Positions 1-4,592 of a DNA stretch of 10,007 bases are shown piece after piece. Position numbers and translations under genes: made by a program. Source of the DNA: an uncultured Micromonospora sp. Lineage in GTDB: Bacteria; Actinomycetota; Actinomycetes; Mycobacteriales; Micromonosporaceae. The stretch spans positions 1-10,007 of the forward strand of contig CALGAM010000151.1 in the NCBI GenBank assembly GCA_937951935.1. The letters run 5' to 3'. Position 1 is the first letter of the stretch. The number at the start of each line of letters is the position of its first letter. Below the pieces are notes generated by a model. It was not told where the DNA came from, searched no databases, and saw only the letters and a list, made by a program, of their open reading frames with translations.

Positions 1-725
1 AACTGCCGGACGACGGTGATGTCATCACCCCGCTCCACCAGCCGTCCCTGAAGCTGGTCATCCAGGTAGGCGACATCGTCGCCATCGACGAGGGTGGCGA
101 TCACGAAGGGGCCGTTCAGCCCAGCGTACGCGCCCGCACTCGTCGGCACGACCTGCACCCGAACCCGCGGCCGGTCCGCGCACAGCTTGGCGATGTGGAC
201 GAGCTGGTCCCGCATCACCGCCCGCCCGCCGACCGGCTGGTGCAGTACCCGCTCATCGATCACGGCGGTGAACATCGGCGGGTTGTCCCGGGCCAGCATC
301 TCCTGTCGGGCCAACCGGGCAGCCACCTGCTGCTCGACCTGGTCCCCCGTCAGCAGACCGCCGCTGGCCAGCAGCGCCCGCGCGTACCCCTCGGTCTGCA
401 ACAGTCCCGGGACGACCGAGAGTTGGAAGCAGCGCAGCGCGATCGCCTCCTGCTCGAAGGCCGCCCACTGGCGGAACCAGGGCAGCACCGGCCCCGGCCC
501 GAGCACCTGCTGGATCCGCTCCAGCAGCCCTCCGGTCTCCAACACCGCGTCGCAGCGCCTGGCGAAGTCCCTGGTCGGACGACGCTGACACAGCTCGATC
601 TTGGCGACCAGCGCCGCCGAGAAGTTGATCCGCTGCGCCAGCGCTTCCTGGGACAGCCTGGCGGCGCTGCGGAACCGGCGTAACTCACCGGCGAAGAGGC
701 TGAGTGTGGAGGGTGGCTCGGCCAC
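1..725 (-). CDS. XRE-family helix-turn-helix regulator with DUF5753 domain (3' end outside window)
   Basis: Cytoplasmic DNA-binding regulator of the XRE/DUF5753 (Scr1/WhiJ-like) type that is abundant in actinomycetes. Translating the minus strand from GTG at 725 gives 241 residues with no stop before the window edge. Residues about 11-70 form the helix-turn-helix (LSQEALAQRI, then SAALVAKIE). From about residue 88 the DUF5753 ligand/effector domain begins, with its usual landmarks WFRQWAAFEQEA, VPGLLQTEGYARALL, RQEML and a VQVVPTSAGAY..GPFVIA core. About 30-40 C-terminal residues are probably missing compared with the usual length near 280. The start is supported by AAGGAG at 733-738 (minus strand), 7 nt upstream. 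Family members often pair with a small DUF397 protein; none is visible here, but one could lie beyond the left edge. It is divergent from the small-protein pair at 958-1766. Its target is unknown. Confidence 0.93.
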   Translation of the reverse strand, partial: MAEPPSTLSLFAGELRRFRSAARLSQEALAQRINFSAALVAKIELCQRRPTRDFARRCDAVLETGGLLERIQQVLGPGPVLPWFRQWAAFEQEAIALRCFQLSVVPGLLQTEGYARALLASGGLLTGDQVEQQVAARLARQEMLARDNPPMFTAVIDERVLHQPVGGRAVMRDQLVHIAKLCADRPRVRVQVVPTSAGAYAGLNGPFVIATLVDGDDVAYLDDQLQGRLVERGDDITVVRQ

Positions 726-765
726 GGACAGGCTCCTTACCTCGGGATGATCGGCACCGGACATC

Positions 766-810
766 GATCCAGGTCGCCGCGCGAACGCTTCCGACAGTAG
801 TGCCTGGATC
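766..810. promoter_or_regulatory. 8-bp inverted repeat in the divergent regulator promoter region
   Basis: GATCCAGG at 766-773 is matched exactly by its reverse complement CCTGGATC at 803-810, with 29 bp between the arms. It lies about 40 bp upstream of the DUF5753 regulator start, where an autoregulatory operator could sit. No convincing -35/-10 pair is visible on either strand here. The best plus-strand guess (TTCCGA 789, CAGACT 813) is weak. An operator role is inference. Confidence 0.3.
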
Positions 811-880
811 ACCAGACTGTGTGTCAGGAAACGCGCCCGTCCGGCAACCGGGACCCGACCCGGTGGGCGCTTCTCCCCCC

Positions 881-927
881 GCCCCGGAGACCGGTCCCTC
901 TCGCGCCTCCACTCCGGTCTCCGGGGC
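881..927 (+). promoter_or_regulatory. Leader stem-loop with 14-bp perfect stem
   Basis: GCCCCGGAGACCGG (881-894) is perfectly complementary to CCGGTCTCCGGGGC (914-927), enclosing a 19-nt loop. The 3' arm ends 30 nt before the ATG at 958. The loop holds CCTCCA (906-911), which can pair with TGGAGG (945-950), the Shine-Dalgarno region of that gene. No U-tract follows, so a simple intrinsic terminator is not the obvious reading. It could be an attenuator, a translational control element, or a terminator of the non-canonical GC-rich actinobacterial kind. The base pairing is seen directly; the role is inferred. Confidence 0.5.
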
Positions 928-957
928 TTCCCCCACCAGCGCCTTGGAGGTCCTCCG

Positions 958-1365
958 ATGTGGCCACTGTCGCGCCGTCCACCCGAGCCTGTCCGGTACG
1001 CCCCGCGGCACGGCCGCGACTGGCGTCGCCTCTGGTCACGCCGCTGCCACTGCGGTGACCGCTGGCCGTGTCCGGACCGGATCAACCCGCCGCCGCCCGT
1101 GCCGCCGTACCCGGCGACCCGGCCCGGGACCCTCGCCGGCCACCGGGCTGACGCGCACCGGTCGCCGCGGCGCCGGAAGCACGACACGAACGGGGAACCG
1201 CCACGGTCGACCGAGCCCGATCCGCCCTGGCCGATCCCGCCCGGCCCGGCCTGGCCGGCGTACCCCGGATCCGGCTGGAACGCGCCGACACAGGCCAACT
1301 GGGTCGGGGCGGCGGCGCTGCTCACCCTCGGCCAGGCCGCCCGGACCGGACGTACTCCGCGATGA
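958..1365 (+). CDS. Small Arg/Pro-rich protein with CxCG..WPC motif, hypothetical
   Basis: A 135-residue protein of unknown function. The N-terminal part (MWPLSRR, VRYAPRHGRDWRRLW) leads into a Cys cluster C30-H-C32-G-DRWP-C38, which could bind a metal. The rest is low-complexity and Pro/Arg-rich (NPPPPVPPYP; PPWPIPPGPAWP), with no signal peptide and no membrane segment. The start is well supported: GGAGG at 946-950 lies 7 nt before the ATG, and the SD with its spacer forms the palindrome GGAGGTCCTCC. The stop overlaps the next start (ATGA at 1362-1365), so the two genes should be translationally coupled. I recall similar Cys/Trp/Pro proteins in Micromonospora next to XRE/DUF5753 regulators, but that is memory and not a search. 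Metal binding is inferred from the motif alone. Confidence 0.72.
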   Translation: MWPLSRRPPEPVRYAPRHGRDWRRLWSRRCHCGDRWPCPDRINPPPPVPPYPATRPGTLAGHRADAHRSPRRRKHDTNGEPPRSTEPDPPWPIPPGPAWPAYPGSGWNAPTQANWVGAAALLTLGQAARTGRTPR

Positions 1366-1766
1366 GGGCCTGGTCCGGGCCACCGGAGGACCGGACGCCC
1401 GAGCCGTCCCGCCGACCGTCACGGCCACCGCACCCGCCGGAACCACCGGGTCGGCCCGAACCGCCGCACCGGCGGGAGGTACCGCAGCCGCACCCCGGGG
1501 TGCCGCCTCGGCAGGGCTGTGCGCACCTGCCGCTGCGACCGCTCTGGCTGTGCCGGCGGTGCGGGCATCCCTGGCCGTGCGCGACCGCCCGGCTGACCCT
1601 GCTGCACGACTACCGGGACAACCGGGTCGCGCTGCACATCCACCTCGGTTCGGCGCTCTTCGCCGCCACCGCCGACCTGTGCCGGCTCAACCCGGAGCCC
1701 GGACCCGACCCGGCCGCGCTGTTCGCCCGCTTCCTCGGGTGGGCCCGCCCACCCGGGCAGCCCTGA
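1362..1766 (+). CDS. Small protein with CRRCGHPWPC motif, hypothetical
   Basis: A 134-residue protein coupled to the preceding gene by a 4-bp ATGA overlap. Residues 1-55 are a Pro/Arg-rich, probably disordered segment. Residues 58-130 look folded: LRPLWLCRRCGHPWPC with C64, C67 and C73, then helical TARLTLLHDY, VALHIHLGSALFAATADLCRL and a closing LFARFLGW. The C..CG..WPC cluster repeats the one in the upstream protein, hinting at shared ancestry or a shared partner. Similar Micromonospora proteins are, as I remember, sometimes labelled 'flavin reductase'; nothing here shows a flavin-binding fold, so I do not adopt that name. No strong SD precedes the ATG, in keeping with coupling. A shorter form from GTG at 1500 is possible. 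A role as a regulatory partner of the divergent DUF5753 protein is inference. Confidence 0.78.
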   Translation: MRAWSGPPEDRTPEPSRRPSRPPHPPEPPGRPEPPHRREVPQPHPGVPPRQGCAHLPLRPLWLCRRCGHPWPCATARLTLLHDYRDNRVALHIHLGSALFAATADLCRLNPEPGPDPAALFARFLGWARPPGQP

Positions 1767-1781
1767 CCCGGCTCCCGGTCG

Positions 1782-2235
1782 GTGGCGGATCTCCTGGTCA
1801 CCGCGGTCGGCCTGCGGGGCGTTGTTCCGCCGGCCGCCCGCGCGGTGTACGGCCTGGGCGGCGTCGCCACCCTCGTGGTCGCGACGGTGCCGAAGGTCGA
1901 CGGTCACCCCGCCCGCGCACGGGACCGCCGCCGTGGTGGGTTTCGTCGCGCTCGGGGTCTGGCCGGCGGTGGCCCTGCTGCCCGGGCGAGGAGCCGGGGG
2001 CGGGGTCGGGTGGTCGGAGGAGCCGGAACGGCGGCCGGGACACCGACCAGGACGGCGGTCGGGACACCGGCCGGGAAGCCGACCGTGGGCGGTGCGCCCT
2101 CCGGCGGCGCTGGCCGCGACCGGGGTGATGCTCGGCGGCGGACTGTGGCTCGCGGTGCAGGTGCCCGACGGCGCGCGGCGCGATCCGGGTACGCGAACAC
2201 GCCGTGACCGGCGTGGCGGGGCCGGTGTCGGGTCG
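1782..2235 (+). pseudogene. Remnant of a DUF998-like integral membrane protein, frameshifted and N-terminally truncated
   Basis: Three plus-strand frames carry consecutive pieces that together read like the C-terminal two thirds of a DUF998 membrane protein. From GTG 1782, LLVTAVGLRGV and YGLGGVATLVVATVPKVDG run to about 1905. One frame over, TPPAHGTAAVVGFVALGVWPAVALLPG and later PWAVRPPAALAATGVMLGGGLWLAVQV run to about 2180. In the third frame, IRVREHAVTGVAGPVSG resembles the usual conserved C-terminal stretch. This implies shifts near 1900-1912 and near 2170-2190. The first 60-70 residues expected for the family are absent, and the frame is closed just upstream by the stop of the previous gene (1764-1766). 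No single frame encodes a plausible whole protein. The DUF998 comparison is from memory; sequencing errors in GC-rich DNA are an alternative to true decay. Confidence 0.5.
2031..2078 (+). repeat. Imperfect 24-bp tandem duplication
   Basis: Two adjacent 24-bp units (2031-2054 and 2055-2078) share the core CGGGACACCG and differ at a few positions. They lie inside the DUF998-like remnant and add a low-complexity Arg/Pro/Gly stretch (GHRPGRRSGHRPG) between two predicted membrane segments. This looks like local slippage during decay. Confidence 0.5.
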
Positions 2236-2289
2236 GACACGCCGACCGTCGCTCCGGACAATCCCCCGGCCACGCCGGTCACGGACCGG
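2231..2289 (-). terminator. Two hairpins, possible terminator of the S1 protease gene
   Basis: CCGGTC-ACG-GACCGG at 2275-2289 is a perfect 6-bp stem with a 3-nt loop, 13 bp beyond the protease stop codon. A second perfect 6-bp stem, GGTCGG-N5-CCGACC, lies at 2231-2247. Neither is followed by a T-tract, which is common in actinobacteria. Short GC stems are frequent by chance at this base composition, so confidence is modest. Confidence 0.35.
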
Positions 2290-2302
2290 ATCGGATGGTC
2301 GA

Positions 2303-3352
2303 TCAGTAGACGCTGACGCCGTAGGCGTTGAGCGCCTCGACGACCGGCTGGAAGTAGGTGACCCCACCGACCGTGCAGTTGCCGCTGCCGCCGGAGGTCA
2401 GGCCGAGCGCGGTGCTGCCGGAGAAGAGCGGGCCGCCGCTGTCACCCGGCTCGGCGCAGACCGTGGTCCGGATCAGCCCGGAGACGGTGCCGCTGCCCTG
2501 GTAGGTGACGGTGACGTTGAGCGCGGTCACCCGGCCGCTGCGCAGCCCGGTGGTGCTGCCGCTGCGCTGCACCGACTGGTTGACCACCGGGTTGGCGGCG
2601 CCGGTGATGTCCTGGTACCGGCCGTTGTAGAGGTACACGTCGCCCGGCTGCTGCGCGACGCCGGCGGCGTACCGGACGATGCCGTAGTCGTTGCCGGGGA
2701 AGCTGCTGCCGACCCGGGTGCCGATGGTCGAGCCGCCGGCCGTCCAGTTGGCGCCGATGTTGGTGCAGTGCCCGGCGGTGAGGAAGTAGTAGGTGTTGCC
2801 GCTGCGGACGTTGAAGCCGAGCGAGCAGCGGGCGCCGCTGGTGTAGATGGCGTCACCGCCGGAGATCAGGGTGCTCAGGGTGCCCGGGATCTGCTGGATC
2901 CGCACCGCACCGCCGAACGGGGCGACCACCGCCTTGATCTTGGTGAGCTTGTCGCCGGTGATCGTGCTGTCCACGTCCACGACCACCTGGTTGCTGACCG
3001 GGTCGACGTACCAGGCGGTGCCGGGAATCCGGGCCGACTTGTCGAGCGCGTCGGTGACCCTGGCGAGTTCGGCGGCGCCGCGGGCGACGATCCGCGGGAT
3101 CGCCCCGGCCGCCCGAACCTCGCGGGCGGCGGCTTCGTCGGTCACCGTGACGACCATCTTGCCGCTCGCCTCGTCGAGATACGTCCCGGCGGAGCGGTCA
3201 CCGAGCCGCTCGGAGAGCGTCGTCGCGGCCTCCGGGGACGCGACGACCGCGGGCGCGGCGTGCACGGGGGCACCCGCCAGCACTCCGGCGACCAGGGTGC
3301 CGGCGGTGATGACCACCGCGACACGACGCATCGGGGACCTCGTGGGTCGCAT
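2303..3352 (-). CDS. Secreted S1 serine protease, streptogrisin B-like
   Basis: Extracellular chymotrypsin-fold protease made as a prepro-enzyme of 349 residues. Residues 1-32 are a Sec signal peptide (RR, then VAVVITAGTLVAGVLAG, cleavage after PVHA). Residues 33-162 are a propeptide with the alpha-lytic-protease type pro region. The mature enzyme should begin at I163 (ISGGDAIYTSG), the same junction as in streptogrisins. The catalytic triad is H195 (LTAGHC), D222 (NDYGIV) and S305 (EPGDSGGP). C176-C196 and C299-C326 should form the two conserved disulfides. The mature part (RCSLGFNVRSGNTYYFLTAGHC, GLTSGGSGNC, closing AYGVSVY) closely follows streptogrisin B. The start is uncertain: ATG 3352 has GGGAGG 4 nt upstream, while ATG 3331 has GAGG 6 nt upstream; 3403 lacks an SD. 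Divergent from the SGNH hydrolase, with its own promoter candidate at 3412-3440. Confidence 0.96.
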   Translation of the reverse strand: MRPTRSPMRRVAVVITAGTLVAGVLAGAPVHAAPAVVASPEAATTLSERLGDRSAGTYLDEASGKMVVTVTDEAAAREVRAAGAIPRIVARGAAELARVTDALDKSARIPGTAWYVDPVSNQVVVDVDSTITGDKLTKIKAVVAPFGGAVRIQQIPGTLSTLISGGDAIYTSGARCSLGFNVRSGNTYYFLTAGHCTNIGANWTAGGSTIGTRVGSSFPGNDYGIVRYAAGVAQQPGDVYLYNGRYQDITGAANPVVNQSVQRSGSTTGLRSGRVTALNVTVTYQGSGTVSGLIRTTVCAEPGDSGGPLFSGSTALGLTSGGSGNCTVGGVTYFQPVVEALNAYGVSVY

Positions 3353-3411
3353 GGGACCTCCCAAAGGGGGGTTGGAGGGGCGCTGCACCGGGTTTCGGCG
3401 CATCGGTCACG

Positions 3412-3440
3412 AGTATTCAGACATTTAAGATCGCCAACAA
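3412..3440 (-). promoter_or_regulatory. Candidate promoter of the S1 protease gene
   Basis: Read on the minus strand: TTGTTG (3440-3435), a 17-bp spacer, then AATACT (3417-3412). The spacing is ideal and the -10 matches the vegetative consensus at four of six positions. It sits in a locally AT-richer patch and would start transcription near 3405, giving a leader of about 50 nt before ATG 3352. The remaining intergenic DNA (about 3441-3580) shows nothing I can support. Confidence 0.4.
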
Positions 3441-3583
3441 GGCGCCGGCCATATCGACTCGACAGGGACGTACACCTTATGGATGTCGGTCGCCGGATAC
3501 GGCAGATTCGTCGCCTCGCTCCCACCGGCGGACAGGGTGGCCGGCAGGTTCACCGGAATCGGGCCCCGTCCGTCGCGGCACCG

Positions 3584-3612
3584 TTGTAGACGTTCAGGAT
3601 CGTCTATATGAT
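3584..3612 (+). promoter_or_regulatory. Promoter of the SGNH hydrolase with an inverted repeat in its spacer
   Basis: TTGTAG (3584-3589), a 17-bp spacer and TATGAT (3607-3612) form a good sigma-70-type promoter, with an expected start point near 3619. A perfect dyad TAGACG-N8-CGTCTA (3587-3592 and 3601-3606) overlaps the -35 and fills the spacer up to the -10, the position of a typical repressor operator. The ATG at 3608 lies inside the -10 box and so cannot be the start codon if this promoter is used. Confidence 0.55.
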
Positions 3613-3658
3613 CCGGCCACCCCCACTGACCCAGGCAACCGTGATCCGGAGGCCGCCG

Positions 3659-4513
3659 ATGTCCACCGCCGTTCCCCGCCGTCTACCCCGGCTCCGCTCC
3701 GTCCTGCTCGCCGCCGTCGTCCTCGTCTCCTCGGTCGCACTCGCGGCCGGCCCGGCCAACGCCGACGCCGGCCCGCCGCCCAGCTCGATGGCGAGCATGG
3801 GTGACTCGATCACCCGCGGGTTCAACGCCTGCGGCTGGTACGTCGACTGCCCGTCCCGCTCGTTCAGCACCGGCACCGACTCCGCGGTGAACAGCCACTA
3901 CCTGCGGATCCGCGCGGTGAACCCGGCGATCAACGGCCGCAACCACAACGTCGCCCGCACCGGGGCGAAGTCGGCGGACATGCCGGGTCAGGCCGACGCG
4001 GCCGTCGCGCAGAACGTCGGCTACGTCACCATGCTGATCGGCGCCAACGACGCCTGCACCAGCTCCGAGGCCAGCATGACCCCGGTGGCCACGTTCCGGG
4101 CCAACATCGACGCCGCGCTCAACCGGTTGAAGTCCGGGCTGCCCAACGCCCGGGTGTTCGTGATCAGCATCCCGGACGTCCACCGGCTCTGGACGGTCGG
4201 CCGCAACGACCTCCTCGCCCGGACCGCCTGGTCGCTGTTCGGGATCTGCCAGTCGTTGCTGGCCAACCCGACCTCCAACGCCCAGGCCGACGTGGACCGC
4301 CGCAACCGGGTACGGCAGCGGGTCGTGGACTACAACACCCAGCTCGCCCAGGCCTGCGCCGCCTACGGCCCCAACTGCGTCTTCGACGGCAACGCGGTCT
4401 TCAACTACCCGTTCACCCTGGCCCAGCTCTCCGGCTGGGACTACTTCCACCCCAACGCCGACGGCCAGCAGGTGCTGGCGAGCGTCTCGTACGCCGCTGG
4501 TTTCCGCTGGTAG
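3659..4513 (+). CDS. Secreted SGNH/GDSL-family hydrolase (esterase/lipase-like)
   Basis: Exported hydrolase of 284 residues, probably cleaving ester bonds of lipids or acylated polymers outside the cell. A Sec signal peptide occupies residues 1-36 (RRLPRLR, then SVLLAAVVLVSSVALAA, cleavage after ANA). SGNH blocks follow in order: block I MGDSITRG with nucleophile S50; block II Gly in ARTGAKSAD (G102); block III LIGANDAC with oxyanion N130; block V DYFHPN with D261 and H264. Six or more cysteines (for example 58, 64, 133, 197, 233, 240) suggest disulfides, as in secreted members. The start at 3659 is chosen because GGAGG lies 6 nt upstream and gives a clean signal peptide; the longer frame from 3608 begins inside the -10 box. 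Divergent from the protease; the gene ends at a strong inverted repeat. The exact substrate cannot be told from the sequence. Confidence 0.95.
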   Translation: MSTAVPRRLPRLRSVLLAAVVLVSSVALAAGPANADAGPPPSSMASMGDSITRGFNACGWYVDCPSRSFSTGTDSAVNSHYLRIRAVNPAINGRNHNVARTGAKSADMPGQADAAVAQNVGYVTMLIGANDACTSSEASMTPVATFRANIDAALNRLKSGLPNARVFVISIPDVHRLWTVGRNDLLARTAWSLFGICQSLLANPTSNAQADVDRRNRVRQRVVDYNTQLAQACAAYGPNCVFDGNAVFNYPFTLAQLSGWDYFHPNADGQQVLASVSYAAGFRW

Positions 4514-4523
4514 CCGCCGGTCG

Positions 4524-4592
4524 CGGCGCCACGGGCGCCGGTCGGGCCGGACCCGCCGTGGCGTTCCTTCCGGCTGGTCAGGCCCGACCGGC
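4524..4592. terminator. Convergent terminator region between the SGNH hydrolase and WD40 genes
   Basis: Two nested structures lie between the converging genes. CGGCGCC-ACG-GGCGCCG (4524-4540) is a perfect 7-bp stem with a 3-nt loop, 11 nt after the hydrolase stop. GCCGGTCGGGCC (4537-4548) is perfectly complementary to GGCCCGACCGGC (4581-4592) over 12 bp; its right arm is the last codons of the WD40 gene and its stop lies in the loop. The two structures share 4 nt, so they are mutually exclusive at the base of the stems. There is no T-tract. Confidence 0.55.

Noticed and set aside
1362..1766. 'Flavin reductase' label for the CRRCGHPWPC protein
   Set aside because: This name is, as I recall, sometimes attached to similar proteins, but no flavin-reductase fold or nucleotide-binding motif can be seen in 134 residues dominated by a Cys cluster and a Pro-rich arm.
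704..2128. Long plus-strand open frame of 474 codons
   Set aside because: It is Arg/Pro/Ala-rich with no recognisable domain. It runs out of frame through the two coupled small genes and the antisense of the regulator start; it is an effect of high GC content.
3353..3403. Upstream ATG for the S1 protease at 3403
   Set aside because: No SD precedes it and the added residues are not needed for the signal peptide; 3352 or 3331 is preferred.
2204..3589. Plus-strand open frame of 461 codons
   Set aside because: It lies opposite the S1 protease, whose catalytic motifs and signal peptide are unmistakable. The product is a low-complexity Asp/Gly/Ala/Val/Arg string.
3608..3658. Upstream ATG for the SGNH hydrolase at 3608
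   Set aside because: It falls inside the -10 box, lacks an SD, and would add 17 residues before a complete signal peptide. ATG 3659 has GGAGG 6 nt upstream.
3683..4450. Minus-strand open frame of 255 codons
   Set aside because: It is the antisense shadow of the SGNH hydrolase, Val/Gly/Asp/Arg-rich without family features.
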